Origin: Stenotrophomonas maltophilia
Lineage (GTDB): Bacteria; Pseudomonadota; Gammaproteobacteria; Xanthomonadales; Xanthomonadaceae
Assembly (NCBI RefSeq): GCF_900186865.1
Contig: NZ_LT906480.1
Span: 1,072,001 to 1,136,000, forward strand
Reading direction: 5' to 3'
DNA length: 64,000 bases
Part shown: positions 43,561 to 51,658 of the stretch, in pieces
Numbering within the stretch: the stretch's first letter is position 1
Layout of the letters: each line of letters begins with the position of its first letter
Program-made: the position numbers and the translations under genes
Notes under the pieces: generated by a model
Told to the model about the DNA's origin: nothing
Database searches by the model: none
Seen by the model: the letters and a program-made list of their open reading frames with translations, nothing else

Positions 43561-44046
43561 TCGACAAGGCCCCTGGGAACGTGGATCGGTCCACGGCGGC
43601 CGATGGCGGCCAACGTGCTGTGCAGTGTCCGGCGTGCGCAGGTCACGCAGCGGCCGACCGACGCAGTGTGGTCAGGATGTGATGGGAGTGGTGATACGGT
43701 CATGGTGTCGGAACGGGGCTTCATTTGCAACACCTTCCAGCACCTTATATCCCTGATCGCAATGGGGCCACCCAGTAAGCATTGGATCTGCGATGGCGTT
43801 CGCAGATCACTGTGATCGTGCCGATGCGTCGCAGTTGGCGAGAACCGGTTTTCGGATGATGCGATCGCCGTCAACGACGGCCCATCGTTTCTCTCCATCG
43901 CGCCTTCGGGCGCCCGTGCACAAGGAGCCTGCATGCCTGAAATCCACTGCAACCACGAACGCCGATCCGCCGCGGAATCCGCGTCGTTGACCGTCGTTGC
44001 GACGTTCTCAATCGGTGCGACCACCCCTCGATAAAATACAACCCGC
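43561..44046. other. Divergent intergenic region at the start of the tailocin locus
   Basis: This 486-bp gap lies between the primase gene and the plus-strand zinc-finger gene. It carries copy 3 of the recurring element. A TAAAAT box at 44032-44037 lies only 9 bp from the zinc-finger ATG. A minus-strand frame MKPRSDTMTV follows copy 3 and has a CVTC pair, but runs deep into the primase gene out of frame and is not called. Confidence 0.5.
43728..43747 (-). promoter_or_regulatory. Recurring tailocin element, copy 3 (diverged)
   Basis: The minus strand reads TAAGGTGCTGGAAGGTGTTG, matching copies 1 and 2 at 15 of 20 positions. The two half repeats are clearer here (AAGGTGCTGG, AAGGTGTTGC). A TATAA overlaps its 5' end. 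It lies about 170 bp upstream of the primase gene. Confidence 0.55.
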
Positions 44047-44271
44047 ATGACGGACACCATCGACGAAGCGCAGGAAATGGAAGCGCGCCACCTGCAACGC
44101 GCCCTGGCCCAGCACGCAACGCGGGCCAGCAACGTTGCCCCTCTCACTCCCATGGGGGAATGCCAGAACCCGGACTGCAGCGAGGACTTCGACAACGATC
44201 CGGCAAGACTGTTCTGCGGGCCTGCCTGTGCCGAGCGTTTCGAAGCCATCCATCAACACCGCAACGCATAG
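44047..44271 (+). CDS. C4 zinc-finger protein (TraR/DksA-like, phage type)
   Basis: A 74-aa protein, MTDTIDEAQEMEARHLQRAL, with a C-terminal C4 finger (CQNPDCSEDFDNDPARLFCGPAC in part). Phage proteins of this type are usually annotated TraR/DksA-like, but the acidic coiled-coil tip of DksA is absent, so RNA polymerase binding is uncertain. The gene is on the opposite strand from the tail genes and 11 bp before the Acb2-like gene. Confidence 0.7.
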   Translation: MTDTIDEAQEMEARHLQRALAQHATRASNVAPLTPMGECQNPDCSEDFDNDPARLFCGPACAERFEAIHQHRNA

Positions 44272-44282
44272 GAACAGGGGAC

Positions 44283-44537
44283 ATGTCTCTGAACAGCAAC
44301 GACGCTGGCTTCACCGAACGCATCGCCGGTTTATCGGCCGAGCTCGCCGTGCTGGTGAGCCTGGTGGAGAACCACATCCATCTGCAGCTGGCTGATCTGG
44401 CCGACTCGGGTGATGTGGATGCACAGGAGCGATTTGCGGTAGCCGATCCGGAGCGCTGGTTGGAGAACGCCCGCAACAGCCTGCAGGCGGGTGTCATGTT
44501 CCTGGAGCGCGCGGTGCAGCAACCGGCGCGGTTCTAG
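44283..44537 (+). CDS. Acb2/Tad1-like small helical-hairpin protein (candidate anti-CBASS/anti-Thoeris sponge)
   Basis: An 84-aa acidic protein, MSLNSNDAGFTERIAGLSAEL. Its last 28 residues (DPERWLENARNSLQAG, then VMFLERAVQQPARF) follow the pattern RWL..A...LQ.G.M.L.RAV..P, which I associate with Acb2/Tad1 proteins. Those are phage-encoded hexamers that sequester cyclic nucleotides made by CBASS or Thoeris. The predicted fold is two helices with a short acidic connection, as expected, and length fits. AGGGG precedes the ATG. Recognition is by eye only. Confidence 0.55.
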   Translation: MSLNSNDAGFTERIAGLSAELAVLVSLVENHIHLQLADLADSGDVDAQERFAVADPERWLENARNSLQAGVMFLERAVQQPARF

Positions 44538-44548
44538 CGATGTGATGC

Positions 44549-44586
44549 GGGGACGGAAGGGACCGGCCAGGCTGCCTTCCGTCCCC
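44549..44586. repeat. Inverted repeat after the Acb2-like gene
   Basis: GGGGACGGAAGG and CCTTCCGTCCCC, a perfect 12-bp inverted repeat around a 14-nt loop, 11 bp after the stop. No T-run follows, so termination is uncertain. The core resembles the longer palindrome at 56501-56576. Confidence 0.7.
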
Positions 44587-44697
44587 CTCGGGCAGTGGAC
44601 GATCCCCTGCGCTGGAGGCTGCGTCATAACGTCGCACTGCCCGTCGGGCAACCCTGAACGTGGTCCAAGGTTGACCGCAGGCCCGTAGAATGGCCGG

Positions 44698-45135
44698 GTG
44701 CGTCGTTCTGTCCTCCACCGCCGGTTCCAGGCCTTGGCATGGCTAGCCATGCTGCTGGTGCTGCTTGCCCCGCTGGTGAGCCGCTGGCTGGCGCATGGTC
44801 ACGTTGCAGCGGCTGTGCCGGTAGCGGCGATGGACCATTCCCAGCATGCGCAGCATGCGATGGGGGGCCATCACGACCACCACGCGATGGCGATGCAGCA
44901 GGGCGAGGTCTCAAAGAAGCCGCCCGCCGATCCACACGCCGAGCATGAGATGGGCGTGGACTGCGACTACTGCCTGATCGCCGCGCGGCTGATCACCCTG
45001 CTGGTGGCGGCATTGCTGCTGTTGGCACCGATGGTATCGATATGCCGTGCGCTGCGTGGTGCAGTGCAGGCGTTGCCGCAGCGGGTCAGCGGCACATTGG
45101 GAGCGCGCGGGCCACCGGCCTTCATGGCTGCCTGA
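44698..45135 (+). CDS. DUF2946 family membrane protein
   Basis: A 145-aa protein starting at GTG, with membrane segments about 11-29 and 96-118. Between them lies a His/Met-rich loop (HSQHAQHAMGGHHDHHAMAMQQ) and the family motif DCDYCLIAARL. DUF2946 proteins often accompany copper or siderophore uptake genes. The loop could bind metal. It precedes the TonB receptor by 128 bp in the same direction. Confidence 0.8.
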   Translation: MRRSVLHRRFQALAWLAMLLVLLAPLVSRWLAHGHVAAAVPVAAMDHSQHAQHAMGGHHDHHAMAMQQGEVSKKPPADPHAEHEMGVDCDYCLIAARLITLLVAALLLLAPMVSICRALRGAVQALPQRVSGTLGARGPPAFMAA

Positions 45136-45263
45136 GCCACACGCGCGGTGCATTGATCTTTTTTCATGAGGTTGCCGGCCACGGCCGGTGCCCGCACGCG
45201 CGTGTCTGTCCCTTTCTGATTGCTGCCCTGCCATTGCAGGGTGGCCTTGCATGCCGTGAACAG

Positions 45264-47402
45264 ATGAAAACGAACCCCAACTCCGCGCGCCTGCGCCGGG
45301 CGACGCTGCCTGCCATGTGCGCGTTGCTCCTGCACACCGCCTCTGTACTTGCCGCCGATGCGGCACCACCGACCACGCTGGATACCGTGCGCGTGGTCGA
45401 TACCCGCAGCGGCGAGCTGTCTTCCACCGCCAGCGCAGGCTCTGCGTTGGGCCTGAGCGTGCTGCAGACACCGGCCAGCCTGACGGTGATCTCGCGCGAA
45501 CAGCTGGAGCAGCGTGGCGACACCAACCTCAACGATGCGATCAGCCGGGCAGGCGCGATCAGCGCCATGCCGCACCCAGGCAATGGTCTGAGTGCGCTGT
45601 CCAGCCGTGGCTTCACCGATGGTGCCTCGGTGATGCGCCTGTACGACGGGCTGCGCCAGTACGGGGGCGTGGGCATCACCTTTCCGTTCGATACCTGGTC
45701 CATCGAGCGCATCGAAGTGCTGCGCGGTCCGGCCTCGGTGATCCATGGCGACGGTGCGATCGGCGGCGTGATCAACATCGTGCCGAAGAAGCCCACGCGT
45801 GGGGCGATCGAGAACGAGATCAGCGCAACCGTGGGCAGCGAGGACACCGCGCGCCTCGGCTTCGGCAGTGGTGGCGCGCTGACGCCCGAGCTGGCCTACC
45901 GGCTGGATGTGAGTGGCAACTACAGCGGTGGCTGGGTTGATCGTGGGCGCAGTAGTGATGCCACCTTCTCCGGCGCCTTGTGGTGGCAACCGCGCCCGGA
46001 CCTTCAGCTGACCCTGACCCACGCGCAGGGCCAGCAGAGGCCGATGCGCTACTTCGGCACGCCACTGGTGGATGGCCGCCAGCTGGAAGCGCTGCGCCAC
46101 CGCAACTACAACGTGGGCGACAGCGAGATCCGCTACCGCGATCGCTGGACCCAGCTTGATGCGCTATGGACGCCGAACGCAAGCGTCGAATGGCGCACGC
46201 GCCTCTACCAGATCGACAGCCAGCGCGATTGGCGCAATGCCGAAGCCTATGTCTACAACCGCGCTACCGGCTTGATCGATCGATCAGGAAACACCGAGAT
46301 CGCCCACAACCAGGACCAGACCGGACTGACCTCGACGCTGCGCGTGCTGGGCAATGTGGGCGGTTGGGCGAACAGCTTCGCGGTGGGCCTGGACGCCAAC
46401 CGCGCACACTTCAAGCACACCAACAACACCTATGCCGGCAGCTCCGGCCCGGTCGATCCGTTCGATCCGGTGCCGGGCCAGTTCACCAGCGACGCGCCGA
46501 ACCTGCCGCGCTACCGTACTCGTGCCGAGCAGTACGCGCTGTTCGTGGAAGACCGCTTGGCGCTGAGCGAGCGCTGGTCGGTGCTGGGTGGGCTGCGCCA
46601 CGACCGCGCGCGCATTGATCGTACCGATCTGATCAGCGGCCAGAACGCGTTCTCGAAGACCTACCGCAGCACCGGCTGGCGTGCAGGCACGGTGTTCGCG
46701 TTGCGGCCGACGCTGAGCCTGTATGCGCAGTACTCGCAGGCGGCGGACCCGGTCAGTGGCCTGTTGATGATCAGCCCCGCCAACGGTGCCTTCGACCTGG
46801 CCAAGGGACGGCAGGTCGAGGTGGGCCTGAAGCAGGCGTTCGACGGTGGCGAGTGGACCCTGGCGGCCTATCGCATCCGCAAGACCGGCTTGCTCAGCCG
46901 CGACCCGCTGGTGCCGGATCGCCGGGTACAGGTGGGCGCGCAGACCTCGCGCGGCATCGAGGCATCGCTCAACTGGGCCTTCGCGCCGCGGTGGTCGCTC
47001 GATGCCAATGCCACGGTGCTGAAGGCCGAGTTCGAGGACTTCCTGGAAACCACCGGTTCGCCGCCGGTAGTGGTCTCGCGTGATGGCAGTGTGCCGCCGA
47101 ACGTGGCCGAGCGCCTGGCCAATGTGTGGCTGAGCTGGCAGTTTGCACCGGACTGGAGTGCGGCGGGCGGCGTGCGTTACGTCGGCAAGCGCTACGCCGA
47201 CAACGCCAACACCTTGGAGCTGCCCGGCTACAGCACCACCGACCTGGCACTGACCTGGCAGGCGGCACCGCGCACGCGGCTGTCGGCGCGGCTGTTCAAC
47301 GTGTTCGACAAGGCGTACTACGCCACCGCGTACTACACCAGCACGCAGTGGCTGCTGGGTGCGGACCGGCGCGTCGAATTCACCGTCGATCATCGCTTCT
47401 GA
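45264..47402 (+). CDS. TonB-dependent receptor (metal or siderophore type)
   Basis: A 712-aa outer-membrane receptor. Signal peptide up to about residue 33 (ASVLAADAA), TonB-box region TLDTVRVVDTRSG, plug domain with SLTVISREQLEQRGDTNLNDAI, RGF in SSRGFTDG, and FDTWSIERIEVLRGPASVIHGDGAIGGVINIVPKKP (in part). A 22-strand barrel ends YYTSTQWLLGADRRVEFTVDHRF with terminal Phe. The features fit siderophore receptors (FpvA/FoxA-like). A PepSY gene directly downstream supports an iron-siderophore or copper role; I see no clear Fur box. Confidence 0.88.
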   Translation: MKTNPNSARLRRATLPAMCALLLHTASVLAADAAPPTTLDTVRVVDTRSGELSSTASAGSALGLSVLQTPASLTVISREQLEQRGDTNLNDAISRAGAISAMPHPGNGLSALSSRGFTDGASVMRLYDGLRQYGGVGITFPFDTWSIERIEVLRGPASVIHGDGAIGGVINIVPKKPTRGAIENEISATVGSEDTARLGFGSGGALTPELAYRLDVSGNYSGGWVDRGRSSDATFSGALWWQPRPDLQLTLTHAQGQQRPMRYFGTPLVDGRQLEALRHRNYNVGDSEIRYRDRWTQLDALWTPNASVEWRTRLYQIDSQRDWRNAEAYVYNRATGLIDRSGNTEIAHNQDQTGLTSTLRVLGNVGGWANSFAVGLDANRAHFKHTNNTYAGSSGPVDPFDPVPGQFTSDAPNLPRYRTRAEQYALFVEDRLALSERWSVLGGLRHDRARIDRTDLISGQNAFSKTYRSTGWRAGTVFALRPTLSLYAQYSQAADPVSGLLMISPANGAFDLAKGRQVEVGLKQAFDGGEWTLAAYRIRKTGLLSRDPLVPDRRVQVGAQTSRGIEASLNWAFAPRWSLDANATVLKAEFEDFLETTGSPPVVVSRDGSVPPNVAERLANVWLSWQFAPDWSAAGGVRYVGKRYADNANTLELPGYSTTDLALTWQAAPRTRLSARLFNVFDKAYYATAYYTSTQWLLGADRRVEFTVDHRF

Positions 47403-47413
47403 GGAGGCTGGCG

Positions 47414-48919
47414 ATGACGTTGCGATCCACCGCCAAGCGCTGGACCTATCTGGTGCACCGCTGGCTGGGCATCGGCGGATGCCTGCTGATGTTGCTGTGG
47501 TTTGTCAGCGGCATGGTGATGCTGTTCATTGGTTACCCGAAGCTGACACCCGGTGAGCGGCTGGCGGCGTTGCCGGTGCTGGGGGATGCCCGCGATCTGC
47601 AGGGGCTGTCGGTACTGCCTGCCGTGGTGCAGGCCGAGCCGGAGGTTGTGGCGCTGACGACGCTGCGCGGCGAGCCTGCGTACGTGGTGCGCAATGGCAG
47701 CAACGTGGGCGCCTGGTCTGCCGTGACCGGCCAGGCGCTGCTGCCGGTGTCGGCACAGCGAGCCGAAGCATCCGCCGCACAGTTCGCGGGCGGCCAAGCC
47801 TTCGTCGGCGCGACACGCGTGGATGAAGACCGCTGGACGCATTCGCGTGCGCTGGATGCGCATCGGCCGCTGTACCGGGTTGAAGTGGGCGGCGCGCAGC
47901 CAGGGGATGTGTATGTGTCCTCACACACCGGCGAAGTGGTGCAGGACGCACCGCATGTGCAGCAGCGCTGGAACTATGCGGGCGCCTGGCTGCACTGGTT
48001 GTACTTCCTGCGCATGCAGTCGGTGGACCCGGTGTGGACGTGGGTGGTGATCGTGCTGTCCGCGCTGTGCACGGTGGCAGCGATCAGCGGCATCGTGGTG
48101 GGTGTTTGGCGCTGGCGCTTCCGCGGGCACTACCGCACTGGCGCGAGGACGCCGTACGTCGAGCCCTGGATGCGCTGGCACCATCTGATCGGGCTGGTGG
48201 CTGCGGCCTTCGTATTCACCTGGATCTTCAGCGGGCTGATGTCGATGAATCCGTTGGGAGTTTTCAGCAGTACGCGCGAAGCGATCGACAGCGGACGCTA
48301 TCGTGGCGGCGCGGTAGCGGTGGATGGCGCGCTGGGTGAATCGGCGGCGCTGCTGGCGGCCGTTGACGACGCGCGCTTCAAGCCGGTGGAGATCCAGTGG
48401 CGACGCATCGGTGGTGAGCTGTTCGCGGTGTTGCTGGACGGGCAGGGCGAGACCCGCATTGTGTCCGGCAGTGATGGTCATCTGCAGGTTGCGCGGTTGC
48501 TGCCGGCCGCATGGCTGCAGCAGAAGGTGCGGGCGTTGTCCGATGCGCCCGTGCAGGGGTACTGGGTCCAGCATGCAGCGGATGCGTACTTCTACCCGCG
48601 TGCACCGGAAGCCATGAACGGCGCAGCGGTACGCCGCTTCCCGGTGGCGGTGGCTGATTTCGGCGATGCCGAGGCGACGCGGGTCTACCTCGATCTGGCC
48701 ACTGGCGACCCGTTGCTGACGATGGGGCGTCGCGAGCGCGTGGGTCGCTGGCTGTTCCACTTCCTGCACAGCTGGGACCTGCCGGCGATGCTGCGTCAGG
48801 ACATCGCCCGGCTGGCGGTGTTGCTGCTGCTGAGCCTGACTGGCGCTGCGTTGTGTGCAACGGCCACGGTGATCGGCTACCGCCGGTTGCGGATGAAACT
48901 GCGGCGCAGGCGGCGCTGA
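47414..48919 (+). CDS. PepSY domain membrane protein
   Basis: A 501-aa inner-membrane protein. It begins RWTYLVHRWLGIGGCLLMLLWFVSGMVMLF and has further helices near 200-240 (WLHWLYFL...), 260-285 and 460-485. Two PepSY repeats lie in the periplasmic loops, with GDVYVSSHTGEVV and TRVYLDLATGDPL. These proteins resemble iron-siderophore reductases such as FoxB and act after the TonB receptor. GAGGAGG 8 bp before ATG and the 11-bp distance to the receptor stop show an operon. Confidence 0.88.
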   Translation: MTLRSTAKRWTYLVHRWLGIGGCLLMLLWFVSGMVMLFIGYPKLTPGERLAALPVLGDARDLQGLSVLPAVVQAEPEVVALTTLRGEPAYVVRNGSNVGAWSAVTGQALLPVSAQRAEASAAQFAGGQAFVGATRVDEDRWTHSRALDAHRPLYRVEVGGAQPGDVYVSSHTGEVVQDAPHVQQRWNYAGAWLHWLYFLRMQSVDPVWTWVVIVLSALCTVAAISGIVVGVWRWRFRGHYRTGARTPYVEPWMRWHHLIGLVAAAFVFTWIFSGLMSMNPLGVFSSTREAIDSGRYRGGAVAVDGALGESAALLAAVDDARFKPVEIQWRRIGGELFAVLLDGQGETRIVSGSDGHLQVARLLPAAWLQQKVRALSDAPVQGYWVQHAADAYFYPRAPEAMNGAAVRRFPVAVADFGDAEATRVYLDLATGDPLLTMGRRERVGRWLFHFLHSWDLPAMLRQDIARLAVLLLLSLTGAALCATATVIGYRRLRMKLRRRRR

Positions 48920-48928
48920 TGCCTTGGA

Positions 48929-50062
48929 CTAAACCCGCAGCCAACGTGTGGACACGGCCACCAGCAACAAGGCCGTGGCCACACCGATGAACGCAGCAAT
49001 CAGACCGAAGTGATTGGCGGCAAAGCCGATCAGTGCCGGGCCGGCGAGGATGCCGGCAAAGCCCAGCGTAGAGACAGCCGTGATCGCCAGTGCACCCGGC
49101 ATGCGGTTCTGATGGCCGGCCAGCGAGAACAGCGCCGGCGCGATGTTGGCGCAGCCAAGGCCGACCAGCACGTATCCGGCCAACGACATCTGCCACGGCG
49201 TGACCAGGGTCAGCACCAGCACGCCGGCAGCGGCGAGCAGCGCGCCGAACACGATCGCGCGCTGGCGGCCCACGCGTGCCACCAGTGCATCGCCGAACAG
49301 GCGCGCGACCGTCATGGTCAGGGTGAAGGTCACATAGCCGATGCCTGCCAGGCTGGCATCGACGCGACGTACATCGCTGAGGAACACCGCGCTCCAGTCG
49401 AGCATCGCACCTTCGCCGAGGAAGGCGACGAACGCCAGCACGCCGATGAACAGCACGATGCCATGCGGCAGGGTCAGCATCGGTGTGTCGTGTGGCATGC
49501 GTTCGCTGTGCCAGTACGTCGCCGACAACAGCATCACCAGCAGCATGGTGCCGACACCGATCAGCACCGATGCCAAGGGCGGCAACTGTGCGGACAGCAG
49601 CACGGTCATGCTGGCCGCGCCGAGGAAGCCGCCGATGCTGAAGAAGGCGTGGAAGCCGGACATCATCACGCGACGCGCCTCGCGCTCGACGATCACCGCC
49701 TGTACGTTCATCGTGCAGTCCATCGCACCCACGGCGGCACCGAACACGAACAACACCAGGCCCAGCGCCCACGCCGAGCTGGCCAATGCCAGGCCGGGAA
49801 CGGTCAGGCAGATCAGCAGGCTGCTGGCCACCATCACCCGGCGGCAACCGAGGCGTGCGGCCAGCACGCCGGACAAGGGCATCGCCAGCAGCGAGCCGGC
49901 ACCGAGGCAGAGCAGCACCAGTCCCAGCGTGGCGTCATTGATCCCGGTGCGCGCTTTGGCGAATGGCACCAGGGTGGCCCACAACGCGGTGGCGAAGCCG
50001 GGAATGAAGAACGCAGCGCGGGTCGCGTGCTGTTCGGCACGCGCGCGGTTGGCAAGGGACAT
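48929..50062 (-). CDS. smtcrA: MFS transporter, SmtcrA-type
   Basis: A 377-aa, 12-helix transporter similar to E. coli YbjJ. Conserved features are LARLGCRRV-like motif A between helices 2 and 3, FGAAVGAMDCTMNVQAV, GFHAFFSIGGFLGA and WSAVFLSDV. The gene lies directly downstream of the DeoR-type regulator and belongs with it to the smqnrR-smtcrA unit described in S. maltophilia, where the regulator represses both smtcrA and Smqnr. The gene name rests on that neighbourhood. Confidence 0.8.
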   Translation of the reverse strand: MSLANRARAEQHATRAAFFIPGFATALWATLVPFAKARTGINDATLGLVLLCLGAGSLLAMPLSGVLAARLGCRRVMVASSLLICLTVPGLALASSAWALGLVLFVFGAAVGAMDCTMNVQAVIVEREARRVMMSGFHAFFSIGGFLGAASMTVLLSAQLPPLASVLIGVGTMLLVMLLSATYWHSERMPHDTPMLTLPHGIVLFIGVLAFVAFLGEGAMLDWSAVFLSDVRRVDASLAGIGYVTFTLTMTVARLFGDALVARVGRQRAIVFGALLAAAGVLVLTLVTPWQMSLAGYVLVGLGCANIAPALFSLAGHQNRMPGALAITAVSTLGFAGILAGPALIGFAANHFGLIAAFIGVATALLLVAVSTRWLRV

Positions 50063-50073
50063 GAGCAGTACGG

Positions 50074-50850
50074 TCAGGGAGGCGTGGGGTGCACCGCGAT
50101 ACCGGCGGCGTGGAAGCGAGCCGCCAAGGCGGGCGGTGCGGTGGTGGTCAGCACCAGGTCGTCGATCTCGTCCAGGCTGGCGATCTGCCAGTTGCCGCGG
50201 GCACCGAGCTTTTCAGTGGTGGCGGCGACGATGACGCGGCTGCTGCAGGCCACCATCGCGCGCTTCAGTGTGGCTTCTTCCGAATCCATTGCCCACACAC
50301 CGGTGTCGCCGTCCACCGCGCAGGGGCCGGGCAGGTACACGTCGGCACGCAGGCGCTGCACCTGGGCCAACGCCTCGGCACCGACCGCACCGCCACCGCT
50401 GGCCAGGCGCCCGCCGATCAGCTGCACTGAAGTGCCTTCGAGCATGCTGGCGGCGGTGGCGATCTGCGGGGCATTGGTGATCACCGTCAGCCCGAGAGCG
50501 GCCGGCAGCTGCTGGGCGATCGCCAGATTGGTCGAACCGGCATCGAGCAGTACCACCTGGCCGGGTTGCAGCAGCGCGCAGACGCGGGCGGCCAGCTCGG
50601 CCTTGTCGCCGCGGTCGCGGGTCAGGCGCTCGCGCAGCGGCCGTTCCTTGGGCGGCGGCAGCACGGCGCCGCCGTAGACGCGCTGGCACAGGCCCTGGGC
50701 GGCGAGTTCACGAAGGTCGCGGCGGATCGAATCTTCTGAAACGGCATAGCGGCGCGCCAGTTCGGCGGCGATCACGCGGCCCTGCTGGCGCAGTTCCTCG
50801 AGGATCTGGCGCGTGCGCTGGGCGGGGAGGGGGCTGGGATCGGAGCTCAT
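50074..50850 (-). CDS. smqnrR: DeoR-type regulator SmqnrR
   Basis: A 258-aa regulator starting MSSDPSPLPAQRTRQILEELRQQGRVIAAELARRYAVSEDSIRRDLRELAAQGL (in part), a standard DeoR helix-turn-helix. The sugar-phosphate-sensing domain follows, with LLDAGSTNLAIAQQLP, TVITNAPQIA, and LIGGRL. Divergent from Smqnr by 145 bp and reported to repress it. An ATG at 50895 would put the operator inside the gene, so 50850 is preferred. The effector is not evident. Confidence 0.9.
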   Translation of the reverse strand: MSSDPSPLPAQRTRQILEELRQQGRVIAAELARRYAVSEDSIRRDLRELAAQGLCQRVYGGAVLPPPKERPLRERLTRDRGDKAELAARVCALLQPGQVVLLDAGSTNLAIAQQLPAALGLTVITNAPQIATAASMLEGTSVQLIGGRLASGGGAVGAEALAQVQRLRADVYLPGPCAVDGDTGVWAMDSEEATLKRAMVACSSRVIVAATTEKLGARGNWQIASLDEIDDLVLTTTAPPALAARFHAAGIAVHPTPP

Positions 50851-50860
50851 GCTATAAGTC

Positions 50861-50894
50861 TGCACGTTCGTGCATAAACGTGCAATAACGTGCA
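50861..50894. promoter_or_regulatory. TGCA array with 10-bp period between smqnrR and Smqnr
   Basis: TGCA occurs at 50861, 50871, 50881 and 50891, each 10-bp unit having the pattern TGCANNNNCG or TGCANNAACG. One full-turn phasing puts all four on the same face of the helix. It lies just upstream of smqnrR and in front of Smqnr, the expected site of the shared operator. Confidence 0.65.
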
Positions 50895-50995
50895 TTCAGC
50901 GGGAGGGCACAGGGCGGCTGGACTGCCGGTGAACCCGCCCGCCCCGGGGTCTATGGATCGCCCTCGCGGACCGGCATCATGGCGGGGCACTTGGC

Positions 50996-51655
50996 ATGGA
51001 ATCCCTGATGTCCCCCACCGTTCACCGCAAGCTGCGCATCGGCGCGGACCAGTACACCGGCCAGAAAGTGGTCGACCAGCAGTTCCACGAGTGCGATTTT
51101 TCCGGCGCCGACCTGACCGGTACCGAGTTCATCAACTGCAGTTTCTACGATGCCGACAGCCGTGCTGGCTGCCGTTTCAATGGCGCCACGCTGAAGGAAG
51201 CCAGTTTCCGCAGCTGCGATATCAGCATGTGCCATTTCAATTTCATCAAGGCGCTGGGCCTGGAGATCAGCGAGTGCCGCGCGCAGGGCGCGGATTTCAG
51301 CAACGCCAGCTTCATGAACCAGATCACCACGCGCAGCTGGTTCTGCAGCGCGTTCATCAAGAAGTCGAAGCTGCGCTATGCCAATTTCTCGCGGGTAACG
51401 CTGGAAAAGTGCGAGCTGTGGGAAAACCGATGGGATGGCGCGAATGTGAGTGGCGCCAGCTTCGCCGGCTCGGACCTGTCCGGCGGCCAGTTCGAGGGCA
51501 TCGACTGGAACAGCGCCAACTTCACCGACTGCGACCTGACCAACTCGGAGCTGGGTGAGCTGGACCTGCGCAGCACCAACCTGCGTGGCGCCACGCTGGA
51601 CGTGCAGCAGGTGGCGCTGTTGATGCAGCGCATCGGCATCACGGTGGTGCCGTAG
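50996..51655 (+). CDS. smqnr: Pentapeptide-repeat quinolone protection protein SmQnr
   Basis: A 219-aa protein made of A(D/N)LXX pentapeptide repeats (CDFSGADLTGTEF, CRFNGATLKEASF, GADFSNASF, SGASFAGSDLSGGQF), which form a right-handed beta-helix resembling B-DNA. A short break near residue 115 (NQITTRSWFCSAF) corresponds to a Qnr loop. The length and start MESLMSPTVHRKLRIG match chromosomal S. maltophilia Qnr proteins. It binds DNA gyrase and topoisomerase IV and lowers quinolone susceptibility slightly. Repression by SmqnrR is known from the literature. Confidence 0.93.
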   Translation: MESLMSPTVHRKLRIGADQYTGQKVVDQQFHECDFSGADLTGTEFINCSFYDADSRAGCRFNGATLKEASFRSCDISMCHFNFIKALGLEISECRAQGADFSNASFMNQITTRSWFCSAFIKKSKLRYANFSRVTLEKCELWENRWDGANVSGASFAGSDLSGGQFEGIDWNSANFTDCDLTNSELGELDLRSTNLRGATLDVQQVALLMQRIGITVVP

Positions 51656-51658
51656 GCA

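Noticed and set aside
43299..44249. Minus-strand frame covering the divergent region and the primase start, with a CVTC pair
   Set aside because: It overlaps the primase by more than 250 bp in another frame and lacks a coherent protein pattern; a short gene there remains only a remote possibility.
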